Shown: positions 33,190 through 43,029, numbered from the stretch's first letter. The stretch is DNA of 64,000 nucleotides from Symbiodinium natans (GCA_905221605.1 CAJNDS010000235.1:1-64000), one strand, 5' to 3'. A program made the numbers and translations. The notes: generated from the sequence alone by a model not told the origin.

Positions 33190-33296
33190 GTAGTTACATG
33201 GGTCCCTTAGTATGGGCCCTTAGAAGGGCACCCCTTATATACCCAATACAGACCCTATCGGGACCATATGAAGAGCCCATGAAACTACCCTCAGAG
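33190..33296 (+). mobile_element. Palindromic introner-like intron immediately upstream of the FkbM domains
   Basis: Begins GTAGTTACATGGGTC and ends with its complement region GACCATATG...CCCATGAAACTAC, then CCTCAGAG. The interior has GGGCCCTTAGAAGGGCACCCC and TATATACCC. GT...AG|G limits match the window's splice grammar, and removing it joins TATTCTAAGG to GTATGTGCGTG. About 107 bp. Confidence 0.6.
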
Positions 33297-33298
33297 GT

Positions 33299-36200
33299 AT
33301 GTGCGTGCCAGCTGGCATGCGCGTGGCCCGTGTGGCTGCTGGCTTCGATATGGTGGTCTTGGGCGACAATGACTTCGTCTCTTCATCGATCTACAATCGA
33401 CATCATTGGGAGATCAGCAATCCACATGGTATGGCTTTAAAGGCTGGAGTTATGCTTCCGCATTCAGGCACCTTCTTAGACATCGGTGCAAACCTGGGAT
33501 ATTACAGTTTGCTCTTTGCGCAAGCAGGGTACAATGTTGTGGCAGTTGAGGCTATGACACGCAATCGTCGAGCCATCGAGGGAAGTCTATGCTTGAATCC
33601 TGAGCTGCGATCACGTGTGAAGATCGTGCCAGTTGCGCTGGTGTCACCCGACGAGCTCAGTTCGACCACTTGTGTCATCGAGAGCACGAACTCCCGGATT
33701 AGCGTTGGGAACGGTGCTCTGTCATGTGGTGCCGGGAAAACTTGTCAAGCAGGCGACGCAAACTGTGAGGTTGTGCCCGTGAAAACTTTGGATATGGTTC
33801 TTGCAGATGTTGCTCCCACGTCCGTGGATGTGGTGAAGATGGATGTCGAGGTCCATGAGTGTCAAGTGCTGGCTGGGGGTGGCTCACTGTTCTCAACCTT
33901 CCACCCGCAGATCCTGCAAATCGAGACAGCTTTTGGAGACACAGGCAAGTGTGTTCAGGCCAAGGCAGCGGAACACAGCTACCGCACCAAAATTGTGAAG
34001 AGACACACCTTCATGGTTCTGTCCAGCACTCCGGATCTCAGTGAAAGTGTCAGTCCAGCTGTGATAAGTGATCCTGTGGTTGACAGGGAAGGCCTACCAG
34101 AGGACTGCGTTCCAACTGGCATGCGCAAGGCACGTGTGGCTGCTGGCTTCGATATGGTGGTCTTGGGGGACAACGACATCGTTTCGGCATCCATTTACCG
34201 CCAGCACGTCTGGGAGATCAGCAGGCCACATGGAATGGCTGCCAAAGCTGGAGCGGTGCTTCCGCATTCAGGCACCTTCTTGGACATCGGTGCAAACCTG
34301 GGATATTACAGTTTGCTCTTTGCGCAAGCAGGGTACAATGTCGTGGCAGTTGAAGCTATGACACGGAATCGTCGAGCCATCGAGGGCAGTCTCTGCTTGA
34401 ATCCTCAGCTGCGATCGCGTGTGAAGATCGTGCCAGTTGCACTGGTGTCACCCGACGAGCTCAGTTCGACCACTTGTGTCATCAAGAGCACGAACTCCCA
34501 GATTAACGTTGGGAACGGTGCTCTGTCATGTGGTGCCGGGAAAACCTGTCAAGCAGGCGACGCAAACTGTGAGGTTGTGCCCGTGAAAACCTTGGATATG
34601 GTTCTTGCAGATATTGCTCCCACGTCCGTGGATGTGGTGAAGATGGATGTCGAGGTCCATGAGTGTCAAGTGCTGGCTGGGGGTGGCTCACTGTTCTCAA
34701 CCTTCCACCCGCAGATCCTGCAAATCGAGACAGCTTTCGGAGACAGCGGCAAGTGTGTCGAGGCGGCAGCTTCTGAGCATGGCTACCGCACCAAGACAGT
34801 GCAGGGAGACACGGTCATGGTGGCTTCCGACAGTCCAGCGCCCATCGACAGTATGGGTGCCGATGCTACACCTGCTGCATACCGTGAGCCTGTAGTTGCC
34901 ATGGAGAAGCTGCCAAGGGACTGTGTGCCAACTGGCATGCGCAAGGCACGTGTGGCTGCTGGCTTCGATATGGTGGTCTTGGGGAACAACGACATCGTTT
35001 CGGCATCCATTTACTCCCAACACGTCTGGGAGATCAGCACGCCAAATGGAATGGCTGCCAAAGCTGGAGCGGTGCTTCCGCATTCAGGCACCTTCTTGGA
35101 CATCGGTGCAAACCTGGGATATTACAGTTTGCTCTTTGCGCAAGCAGGGTACAATGTCGTGGCAGTTGAAGCTATGACACGGAATCGTCGAGCCATCGAG
35201 GGCAGTCTATGCTTGAATCCTCAGCTGCGATCACGTGTGAAGATCGTGCCAGTTGCGCTGGTGTCACCCGACGAGCTCAGTTCGACCACTTGCGTCATCA
35301 AGAGCACGAACTCCCAGATTAACGTTGGGAACGGTGCTCTGTCATGTGGTGCCGGGAAAACCTGTCAAGCAGGCGACGCAAACTGTGAGGTTGTGCCCGT
35401 GAAAACCTTGGATATGGTTCTTGCAGATATTGCTCCCACGTCCGTGGATGTGGTGAAGATGGATGTCGAGGTCCATGAGTGTCAAGTGCTGGCTGGGGGT
35501 GGCTCACTGTTCTCAACCTTCCACCCGCAGATCCTGCAAATCGAGACAGCTTTCGGAGACAGCGGCAAGTGTGTCGAGGCGGCAGCTTCTGAGCATGGCT
35601 ACCGCACCAAGACAGTGCAGGGAGACACGGTCATGGTGGCTTCCGACAGTCCAGCGCCCATCGACAGTATGGGTGCCGATGCTACACCTGCTGCATACCG
35701 TGAGCCTGTAGTTGCCATGGAGAAGCTGCCAAGGGACTGTGTGCCAACTGGCATGCGCAAGGCACGTGTGGCTGCTGGCTTCGATATGGTGGTCTTGGGG
35801 AACAACGACATCGTTTCGGCATCCATTTACTCCCGACACGTCTGGGAGATCAGCACGCCAAATGGAATGGCTGCCAAAGCTGGAGCGGTGCTTCCGCATT
35901 CAGGCACCTTCTTGGACATCGGTGCAAACCTGGGATATTACAGTTTGCTCTTTGCGCAAGCAGGGTACAATGTCGTGGCAGTTGAAGCTATGACACGGAA
36001 TCGTCGAGCCATCGAGGGCAGTCTATGCTTGAATCCTCACCTACGATCACGTGTTAAGATCGTGCCAGTTGCGCTGGTGTCACCCGACGAGCTCAGTTCG
36101 ACCACTTGTGTCATCAAGAGCACGAACTCCCAGATTAACGTTGGGAACGGTGCTCTGTCGTGTGGTGCCGGGAAAACCTGTCAAGCAGGCGACGCAAACT

Positions 36201-38101
36201 GTGAGGTTGTGCCCGTGAAAACCTTGGATATGGTTCTTGCAGATATTGCTCCCACGTCCGTGGATGTGGTGAAGATGGATGTCGAGGTCCATGAGTGTCA
36301 AGTGCTGGCTGGGGGTGGCTCACTGTTCTCAACCTTCCACCCGCAGATCCTGCAAATCGAGACAGCTTTCGGAGACAGCGGCAAGTGTGTCGAGGCGGCA
36401 GCTTCTGAGCATGGCTACCGCACCAAGACAGTGCAGGGAGACACGGTCATGGTGGCTTCCGACAGTCCAGCGCCCATCGACAGTATGGGTGCCGATGCTA
36501 CACCTGCTGCATACCGTGAGCCTGTAGTTGCCATGGAGAAGCTGCCAAGGGACTGTGTGCCAACTGGCATGCGCAAGGCACGTGTGGCTGCTGGCTTCGA
36601 TATGGTGGTCTTGGGGAACAACGACATCGTTTCAGCATCCATTTACTCCCAACACGTCTGGGAGATCAGCACGCCAAATGGAATGGCTGCCAAAGCTGGA
36701 GCGGTGCTTCCGCATTCAGGCACCTTCTTGGACATCGGTGCAAACCTGGGATATTACAGTTTGCTCTTTGCGCAAGCAGGGTACAATGTCGTGGCAGTTG
36801 AAGCTATGACACGGAATCGTCGAGCCATCGAGGGCAGTCTATGCTTGAATCCTCAGCTGCGATCACGTGTGAAGATCGTGCCAGTTGCGCTGGTGTCACC
36901 CGACGAGCTCAGTTCGACCACTTGTGTCATCAAGAGCACGAACTCCCAGATTAACGTTGGGAACGGTGCTCTGTCGTGTGGTGCCGGGAAGACCTGTCAA
37001 GCAGGCGACGCAAACTGTGAGGTTGTGCCCGTGAAAACCTTGGATATGGTTCTTGCAGATATTGCTCCCACGTCCGTGGATGTGGTGAAGATGGATGTCG
37101 AGGTCCATGAGTGTCAAGTGCTGGCTGGGGGTGGCTCACTGTTCTCAACCTTCCACCCGCAGATCCTGCAAATCGAGACAGCTTTCGGAGACAGCGGCAA
37201 GTGTGTCGAGGCGGCAGCTTCTGAGCATGGCTACCGCACCAAGACAGTGCAGGGAGACACGGTCATGGTGGCTTCCGACAGTCCAGCGCCCGTCGACAGT
37301 ATGGGTGCCGATGCTACACCTGCTGCATACCGTGAGCCTGTAGTTGCCATGGAGAAGCTGCCAAGGGACTGTGTGCCAACTGGCATGCGCAAGGCACGTG
37401 TGGCTGCTGGCTTCGATATGGTGGTCTTGGGGAACAACGACATCGTTTCGGCATCCATTTACTCCCGACACGTCTGGGAGATCAGCACGCCAAATGGAAT
37501 GGCTGCCAAAGCTGGAGCGGTGCTTCCGCATTCAGGCACCTTCTTGGACATCGGTGCAAACCTGGGATATTACAGTTTGCTCTTTGCGCAAGCAGGGTAC
37601 AATGTCGTGGCAGTTGAAGCTATGACACGGAATCGTCGAGCCATCGAGGGCAGTCTATGCTTGAATCCTCACCTACGATCACGTGTTAAGATCGTGCCAG
37701 TTGCGCTGGTGTCACCCGACGAGCTCAGTTCGACCACTTGTGTCATCAAGAGCACGAACTCCCAGATTAACGTTGGGAACGGTGCTCTGTCGTGTGGTGC
37801 CGGGAAAACCTGTCAAGCAGGCGACGCAAACTGTGAGGTTGTGCCCGTGAAAACCTTGGATATGGTTCTTGCAGATATTGCTCCCACGTCCGTGGATGTG
37901 GTGAAGATGGATGTCGAGGTCCATGAGTGTCAAGTGCTGGCTGGGGGTGGCTCACTGTTCTCAACCTTCCACCCGCAGATCCTGCAAATCGAGACAGCTT
38001 TTGGAGACAGCGGCAAGTGTGTCGAGGCGGCAGCTTCTGAGCATGGCTACCGCACCAAGACAGTGCAGGGAGACACGGTCATGGTGGCCTCTGGCAGCTA
38101 A
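33299..38101 (+). CDS. Six-domain tandem FkbM-type SAM methyltransferase polyprotein
   Basis: 1600 codons, no stop, six units of about 272 residues (816 bp). Units begin near 33299, 34103, 34919, 35735, 36551 and 37367. Each has CVPTGMRKARVAAGFDMVVL, the SAM loop TFLDIGANLGYYSLLFAQAG, VVAVEAMTRNRRAIEGS, and DVVKMDVEVHECQVLAGG before HPQILQIE. This is the DIGANxGYYS...K(I/M)D(V)EGHE layout of FkbM methyltransferases, which O-methylate glycans or small molecules; the substrate is unknown here. The usual KxDVEGHE is KMDVEVHE in all six copies. Linkers between domains are short (DSPAPIDSMGAD type) with no visible protease site. Unit 1 is most diverged and unit 2 intermediate; units 3 and 5, and 4 and 6, are pairwise almost identical. 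The ATG at 33299 aligns inside the repeat, and the splice-like AG|G before it suggests upstream exons, so the true start is probably further 5'. No signal peptide is visible. Confidence 0.88.
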   Translation: MCVPAGMRVARVAAGFDMVVLGDNDFVSSSIYNRHHWEISNPHGMALKAGVMLPHSGTFLDIGANLGYYSLLFAQAGYNVVAVEAMTRNRRAIEGSLCLNPELRSRVKIVPVALVSPDELSSTTCVIESTNSRISVGNGALSCGAGKTCQAGDANCEVVPVKTLDMVLADVAPTSVDVVKMDVEVHECQVLAGGGSLFSTFHPQILQIETAFGDTGKCVQAKAAEHSYRTKIVKRHTFMVLSSTPDLSESVSPAVISDPVVDREGLPEDCVPTGMRKARVAAGFDMVVLGDNDIVSASIYRQHVWEISRPHGMAAKAGAVLPHSGTFLDIGANLGYYSLLFAQAGYNVVAVEAMTRNRRAIEGSLCLNPQLRSRVKIVPVALVSPDELSSTTCVIKSTNSQINVGNGALSCGAGKTCQAGDANCEVVPVKTLDMVLADIAPTSVDVVKMDVEVHECQVLAGGGSLFSTFHPQILQIETAFGDSGKCVEAAASEHGYRTKTVQGDTVMVASDSPAPIDSMGADATPAAYREPVVAMEKLPRDCVPTGMRKARVAAGFDMVVLGNNDIVSASIYSQHVWEISTPNGMAAKAGAVLPHSGTFLDIGANLGYYSLLFAQAGYNVVAVEAMTRNRRAIEGSLCLNPQLRSRVKIVPVALVSPDELSSTTCVIKSTNSQINVGNGALSCGAGKTCQAGDANCEVVPVKTLDMVLADIAPTSVDVVKMDVEVHECQVLAGGGSLFSTFHPQILQIETAFGDSGKCVEAAASEHGYRTKTVQGDTVMVASDSPAPIDSMGADATPAAYREPVVAMEKLPRDCVPTGMRKARVAAGFDMVVLGNNDIVSASIYSRHVWEISTPNGMAAKAGAVLPHSGTFLDIGANLGYYSLLFAQAGYNVVAVEAMTRNRRAIEGSLCLNPHLRSRVKIVPVALVSPDELSSTTCVIKSTNSQINVGNGALSCGAGKTCQAGDANCEVVPVKTLDMVLADIAPTSVDVVKMDVEVHECQVLAGGGSLFSTFHPQILQIETAFGDSGKCVEAAASEHGYRTKTVQGDTVMVASDSPAPIDSMGADATPAAYREPVVAMEKLPRDCVPTGMRKARVAAGFDMVVLGNNDIVSASIYSQHVWEISTPNGMAAKAGAVLPHSGTFLDIGANLGYYSLLFAQAGYNVVAVEAMTRNRRAIEGSLCLNPQLRSRVKIVPVALVSPDELSSTTCVIKSTNSQINVGNGALSCGAGKTCQAGDANCEVVPVKTLDMVLADIAPTSVDVVKMDVEVHECQVLAGGGSLFSTFHPQILQIETAFGDSGKCVEAAASEHGYRTKTVQGDTVMVASDSPAPVDSMGADATPAAYREPVVAMEKLPRDCVPTGMRKARVAAGFDMVVLGNNDIVSASIYSRHVWEISTPNGMAAKAGAVLPHSGTFLDIGANLGYYSLLFAQAGYNVVAVEAMTRNRRAIEGSLCLNPHLRSRVKIVPVALVSPDELSSTTCVIKSTNSQINVGNGALSCGAGKTCQAGDANCEVVPVKTLDMVLADIAPTSVDVVKMDVEVHECQVLAGGGSLFSTFHPQILQIETAFGDSGKCVEAAASEHGYRTKTVQGDTVMVASGS

Positions 38102-38984
38102 AGGAGGGCAGGCACGCACACGCGTAGGACGTGTACGTGATGGCCCAGTGTAGGCACAAGGTGGCTGCTGGCCTCGTGGTTTGCATCGCTGCGCTCGCCA
38201 GCGAGGACATCTCAGGACAGCAGCTCGATGGGTTCGAAGAGACCCAAACCCTAGGGCCCTAGGGTTGACGTCTTTGCGTCTTAGAGGGTTTCAGGGAAGC
38301 GCTTGACGGAAGCTCCCCCAGCGGAACCGTGGAACAGCAGAAGAGGAGGAGGGGCAAGGTGATGGCCTCCGCACCCCCCTGGCGAGGGGGCCATCAGACC
38401 TGACAGGCTCGCTCCTCAGCGAAAAGCGCACCCCGCCTCCATGATCTCAGTGTGAAGGTTTGGGGATTTAGGGGTCTCAACCCTAAACTAAACCCTAAAC
38501 CCTAAACCCTGCATCCTGAACCCTGAACCCTGAACCCTAAAGTGTGGGAAAAGGTTCGGGAATTAGAGTTCAGCGCTGCTTAAACCTCCGCTCACAGTTG
38601 CCATGGATTGCCATGGCATGTCATACACCCCCCAACCCTTGACTCTATAGACCCGCGAACCCCAAGCGCCAAATCGAAAACTTAAACCCCAGACCCTAAA
38701 CCCCGAACCTCTAAACCCCCACACTGGGTTTGTTCTTGGAGGATGGCCGAAAAAATTCTGCCCGAGGTGGTCTCATGAGGGGGTGTAGGGCTGAGGGTTC
38801 AGGGGCTCAGAGTTAGAAAATCGACGTTCCCTCGCTGGGTACATGTGGGGTCACTTACTCATCTGCCGGGTAGAAGGGCCCTGTAGAAGGAACCTCGAAC
38901 AGACTTTTGCGGTATGCCTCGTTGTCCGCGGTTTTCATTTCCCGCTCGAACCCCAAACCCCAGTCCCCATCCCCCCTCCCCCCA
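38102..38984. other. 3' flank of the FkbM gene, no gene recognised
   Basis: Unique sequence to about 38460, then short degenerate CCCTAAA tracts (38480-38540, 38690-38725). No convincing frame. Confidence 0.5.
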
Positions 38985-39075
38985 CCCCCCCCAAAAAAGA
39001 AATAATAATAATAATAAGAAAAAAAAAGAAAAATAAAAAAATGATAATAATACAACAACAACAACAACAACAGCA
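38985..39075 (+). repeat. C-run followed by AAT/AAC trinucleotide repeats
   Basis: CCCCCCC, then AATAATAAT, AAAAAGAAA and ACAACAACA runs. Confidence 0.9.
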
Positions 39076-39189
39076 AAGAACCCAAAACCCTGAAACTCTA
39101 AATGCCCCTAGTAGCATCATCCCTCCAGCCCTGAAGAGGTGAGTTGTTCAAATTCTGTTTGTTTCTTTGGTTTTTATGACCATGCTGAG

Positions 39190-39287
39190 TGTGTGTATAT
39201 ACATACATACATACATACATACATACATACATACATACATACATACATACATACATACATACATACATACATACATACATACATACA

Positions 39288-39323
<36 letters not shown>

Positions 39324-39345
39324 TATACATATATATATATATAGG
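39190..39345 (+). repeat. CATA tetranucleotide microsatellite
   Basis: About 30 ACAT units ending in TATATA. Confidence 0.97.
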
Positions 39346-39436
39346 TGAGCAGATATGTGAGGCTTTTCGGGGATACTTGCAATGCAAACCCTCGAACCCT
39401 GGAACCCTCGGCACGAACAGAACCTTAAGCCCTAAG

Positions 39437-39542
39437 CGCTAAACCCTAAACCCTAAACCCTAAACCCTAAACCCTAAACCCTAAACCCTAAACCCATAAA
39501 CCCTCCCTAAACCCTAAACCCTAAACCCTACACCCTAAACCC
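39437..39542 (-). repeat. CCCTAAA array
   Basis: About fourteen units with one interruption. Confidence 0.95.
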
Positions 39543-39776
39543 TTCCTCTGCCCGTTATGGTGGCTCAAGATCCCTGATGCATGAATCCAGGGTTGGAGGT
39601 TGTTAGGTTGTTGATTCCGGCTCTGAAGCTTTAGGGTTTTAGGCGGCTTCGCACGTTGCAAGACTTTAAGGCTGTAGGCTGCAGGGATTGAGACATTTAG
39701 GATTTAGGGTTTGGGGTTTCAGGGTTTTAGGGTTTTAGGGTTTAGGGTTTTGGGGTTTCAGGGTTTAAGGCTTTAG

Positions 39777-39872
39777 GGCTCTGGTGCCTTCGGGATGGGA
39801 GTGATGGCCAGCGTGCACAGCTCAGTGGATGTCTGCACCCGGCACCAGAAAACCTGGAAACCTGAACCCTAA
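39777..39872 (+). CDS. Exon-like island (unknown protein)
   Basis: CTTTAG|GG acceptor, then GSGAFGMGVMASVHSSVDV and CTRHQKTW. The last codons to the TAA at 39870 come from CCTGAACCCTAA, repeat-like sequence, so the real exon probably ends earlier. Confidence 0.35.
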   Translation, partial: GSGAFGMGVMASVHSSVDVCTRHQKTWKPEP

Positions 39873-40194
39873 GCCTTCAGCCCTCCAATCCTGAGCCCTA
39901 AAACCCCAAAACCCCAAAACTCAAAAGTCACTAAAGTCCCAAAACCCTAGAACCCTAAACCCCAAAACCCTTAAATCACTGAGCAGCACACTGCCTCAAA
40001 GCCCGCAGCCCGAAGGGCTACGGGTTAGGGTTTAAGGCAGGGTTTAGGGTTTTGGGGTTTAGAGGCTTGAGTTATTTGGGCAGCTCAACACCGTAAGCAA
40101 GGAGTTCGGGTTGAGGGACTCGGGCGTAGGATTTAGGGTATATGCGGGTTTCAGGCTTTCGTCATAGTGGTACTACTGGTACCAATGTTAATCG

Positions 40195-40335
40195 TAGTAC
40201 TAATGGCAGTACTAAGAGTAATGATAGTAATGATAGTAATGATAGTAATGATAGTAATGATAGTAATGATAGTAATGATAGTAATGATAGTAATGATAGT
40301 AATGATAGTAATGATAGTAATGATAGTAAATCATG
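40195..40335 (+). repeat. AATGATAGT 9-bp minisatellite
   Basis: About twelve perfect copies from 40218, preceded and followed by degenerate trinucleotide-like copies to 40450. It translates as repeated Asn-Asp-Ser in one frame, but nothing supports expression. Confidence 0.9.
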
Positions 40336-40673
40336 GTAATGATAGTAATGATAGTATTGATAGGAATACGTTTGGAATAGTAAGAATAGTACTAATGGTA
40401 CTAATCGTAAAAACAGTCATAGTAGGAATGATAGGAATAGTCGTGATAACAGTCATAACCGCAATAAACGATCTTCATGAACTGACTTTCGTGGCCAAGG
40501 GCTTAGGGTATACTTACTGTGGGTGCTGTAGCTCATGTTATCTAGACCCTAAACCCTAAACCCTAAACCTTAAAAAGCCGTAAACCCCTAAACCCTAAAC
40601 CTGAACCCTAAACCCTAAACCCTAAACCCTAAACCCTAAACCCGAAACCCTAGACCCTAAAGCTGGCCTCAAG

Positions 40674-40756
40674 GCCAGGGCCACGCCCCTAAGGCCATCC
40701 AGATGGTCGAGAACGTCATGGGCAAGCTTGTGCTCCCACCTGAGCTCAACAGCTGA
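40674..40756 (+). CDS. Exon-like island, 3'-terminal; possible MDR-type reductase tail
   Basis: CTCAAG|GC acceptor, then QGHAPKAIQMVENVMGKLVL, PPELNS and TGA at 40754-40756. The pattern AIQMVEN(x)MGKLVL resembles the C-terminal helix and strand of medium-chain dehydrogenase/quinone reductases (...A...l..g...GK.Vl). The stop is followed within 20 bp by TTTAGGG. Coding status is fairly good; family assignment is weak. Confidence 0.5.
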
Positions 40757-40769
40757 ACCCGAAGAAAGA

Positions 40770-41460
40770 TAGGGTTTAGGGTTTAGCGTTTAGGGTCTAG
40801 AGTTTAGGGTTTAGGGTTTAGGGTTTAGGGCTTAGGGTTTAGGGTCTAGGATTTAGGGTCTAGGATTTAGGGTATAGGGTTCAGGGATTAGGGTTTAGGA
40901 TTTAGGGTTCAGGGTTTAGGGTTTAGGGTTTAGGGCGACAAAACACAAAGCCCTGAAGTTCTGAGGTCTCCCCGAACCGCAAACCCTGCACCCTACAAAC
41001 CCTCAAGCCTAAACCCTAAAGGTCTGAACACCAAAACCCGACACCCCCAACTTCTGGAAGCTTCCCGGGGATTTGGAGTTCTGGCTTCAATGAGTTTTTG
41101 CGCCAGAACATGAGGACACCGTTTTTTCTGTCTGTCTGCCACAAAGGTCTAGGGTTTAAGAGTTTGTGGTTTGTCCCCTAAACCCTAAACCCTAAACCCT
41201 GAACCCTAAACCCTAAACCCTAAACCCTAAACCCTTTCGTTTCCGTCTGGTGAGGCAGAGCTTGCTCATGCCGAAAGTTGCCCCCGACTGGTACGCAGGC
41301 ACGCCCTCTCCTTTCGCCCTAAATCCTAAACCCTAAACCCTAAACCCTAAACACTAAACCCTAAACCCTAAACCCTAACCCCTAAACCCTAAACCCTAAA
41401 ACCTTGAACCCTAAACCCTAATCGTTTGAGGCTTTACCGTGGCCGGTTCCAAGTGCTATC
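40770..41460. repeat. TTTAGGG (40773-40938) and CCCTAAA (41175-41235, 41318-41420) arrays
   Basis: Facing arrays around a unique 230-bp segment. A 36-nt island at 41255 (GTGAG|GC, AELAHAESCPRL, then GTACG donor) is possibly an exon but too short to claim. Confidence 0.8.
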
Positions 41461-41583
41461 CTGCCCCACACGAAGTGTCACCCTGAACCGAAAACCCCAA
41501 GACCCTACTGCTTGCTCAAGACCCCCCCCCCCCCCGCCCGCAGAAAAACACAAGTATTCTTCGTCTTAAGGAACCGTAAGCCC

Positions 41584-41770
41584 TATTACCCTAGCCCTAA
41601 GCCCTAAGCCCTAAGCCCTAAGCCCTAAGCCCTAAGCCCTAAGCCCTAAGCCCTAAGCCCTAAGCCCTAAGCCCTAAGCCCTAGCCTAAGCCCTAAGCCC
41701 TAAGCCCTAAGCCCCTAAGCCCTAAGCCCTAAGCCCTAAGCCCTAAGCCTAAAGCCCTAAGCCTAAACCT
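41584..41770 (-). repeat. CCCTAAG variant array, about 24 units
   Basis: Nearly pure CCCTAAG heptamers with a few hexamer slips (CCTAAG). It abuts directly the canonical array at 41771. Confidence 0.97.
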
Positions 41771-41918
41771 AAACCCTAAACCCTAAACCCTAAACCCTAA
41801 ACCCTAAACCCTAAACCCTAAACCCTAAACCCTAAACCCTAAACCCTAAACCCTAAACCCTAAACCCTAAACCCTAAACCCTAAACCCTAAACCCTAAAC
41901 CCTAAACCCTAAACCCTA
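41771..41918 (-). repeat. CCCTAAA array, about 21 perfect units
   Basis: The longest uninterrupted canonical array in the window. It changes to CCCTAAG abruptly at its left edge. Confidence 0.98.
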
Positions 41919-42049
41919 AGCGAACCATAGGCTGCCCTAAGTTCAGGTCCCCAAGCCCGAAAGTTCCGCGTGCGTGGGCTTCGACCGGAGGCACGCGCCG
42001 CCTCACTCAGTTCCCCGAGGCACCCGCCCAACTCTCAGCTCCAGGATTT

Positions 42050-42440
42050 CGGGTTTGGGGGTTATGGGGTTTAGGTTTGGGGTGTGGTTTTTTCGTTTAG
42101 GGTTAGGGATTTGGGGTTTAGGGTTTGGTGTTTAAGTTTTAGGGTTTTAGGGTTTCGGGTTTGGGGTTTGGGGTTTAGGGTTTATATAGGGTTTGGGGTT
42201 TAGGGTTTGGGGTTTAGGGTTTAGGGTTGTAGGGTCAACTGTAGGGTTTAGGGTCTAGGGTTTAGGGTTGTAGGGTTGCTGGGTTCAGGGTTGCAGGGTT
42301 TCAGAGCCTTAAGGTTGTAGGGTTGTAGGGCTTACGTTTTGGGGTTTAGGGTTTAGGGTTTGCGGTCGTGGTGTTTAGGGTTGGGGGGTCGAAGTTCAAG
42401 GTTTAGGGATTTGGATTTCGGGGTTGAGGTTGCGGGGTTA
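42050..42440 (+). repeat. Degenerate TTTAGGG tract
   Basis: TTTGGGG, TTTAGGG and TTGTAGGG variants, strongly decayed. Confidence 0.85.
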
Positions 42441-42446
42441 TGGGTT

Positions 42447-42517
42447 TCAGGCTCGGGCCTTCGGAGGTTTCAGGCTCGGGCCTTCGGAGGTTTCAGGCTC
42501 GGGCCTTCGGAGGTTTC
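42447..42517 (+). repeat. Three tandem copies of a 23-bp unit
   Basis: TTTCAGGCTCGGGCCTTCGG plus AGG, three identical copies. Confidence 0.95.
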
Positions 42518-42649
42518 ATCGCGTGGCTAGAGGCTGTAGGATGAGGTTGTTTTGGTGGGGCCAGGCCATCCCAACAGCGTTTAGATTCTAAGAACCCTTG
42601 CTCAACCCGTCCAAACCTAAAAGCCCTAAACCCGAAACCCAAAAACCCT

Positions 42650-42800
42650 TTAAACGCCCTAAACCCCTAAATCCCTAAACTCTAAACCCGAAACCCTAAA
42701 CCCTAAACCCGAAACCCTAAACCCGAAGCCCCAAACCCTAAACCCTAAACCCCAAACCCGAAACCCTAAACCCCAAAACCCCGAAACCCTAAGCCCGAAA
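42650..42800 (-). repeat. CCCTAAA/CCCGAAA array
   Basis: Alternating canonical and G-variant heptamers. Confidence 0.9.
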
Positions 42801-42822
42801 AAACCAAGCTGAGGAGGAGAGC

Positions 42823-42886
42823 GTAATGCTGTGATTTCGTTTTACATCGATGTACAAAAGCAATTCACAGCATTACCGAAACCGAG
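42823..42886 (+). mobile_element. 64-bp palindromic intron-like insertion flanked by a 12-bp duplication
   Basis: 42824-42875 is a near-perfect hairpin: TAATGCTGTGATTTCG... against ...CAATTCACAGCATTA with ACATCGATGT at its centre. GAGGAGGAGAGC occurs on both sides (42811-42822 and 42884-42895). It starts GT (42823) and ends AG|G (42886). This is what a newly inserted introner should look like. Confidence 0.65.
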
Positions 42887-42976
42887 GAGGAGAGCCTCCT
42901 CTTACTCGGGCACGTGAGCATCGAAGTGGCCGACGTGGAGGCTGCAAGCATGTCGAGTCCTACAGGGCCCTTCTAA
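42887..42976 (+). CDS. Exon-like island, 3'-terminal (unknown protein)
   Basis: Starts after ACCGAG|G and reads EESLLLLGHVSIEVADVEA, ASMSSPTGPF and TAA: 29 codons. It lies directly 3' of the palindromic insertion. The composition is protein-like; the family is unknown. Confidence 0.5.
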   Translation, partial: EESLLLLGHVSIEVADVEAASMSSPTGPF

Positions 42977-43029
42977 GCCCGAAGCCCCTGGACCCAAACC
43001 CTAAAGTTATCACTTTTCTAGGGTTTTTT

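Noticed and set aside
33502-37964. Repeated 60-130-codon frames on both strands within the FkbM array
   Set aside because: Shadow frames of the six-fold coding repeat; identical spacing of 816 bp and no motif.
39140-39440. Met-Tyr-Val-Cys and His-Thr-Tyr-Ile repeat proteins
   Set aside because: Translation of the CATA tetramer array in different frames.
39535-39560. Possible spliced-leader remnant TGGCTCAAG at about 39552
   Set aside because: Only nine bases match the DinoSL end; too likely by chance.
40142-40340. Asn-Asp-Ser repeat protein
   Set aside because: Translation of a 9-bp minisatellite; no flanking coding signal.
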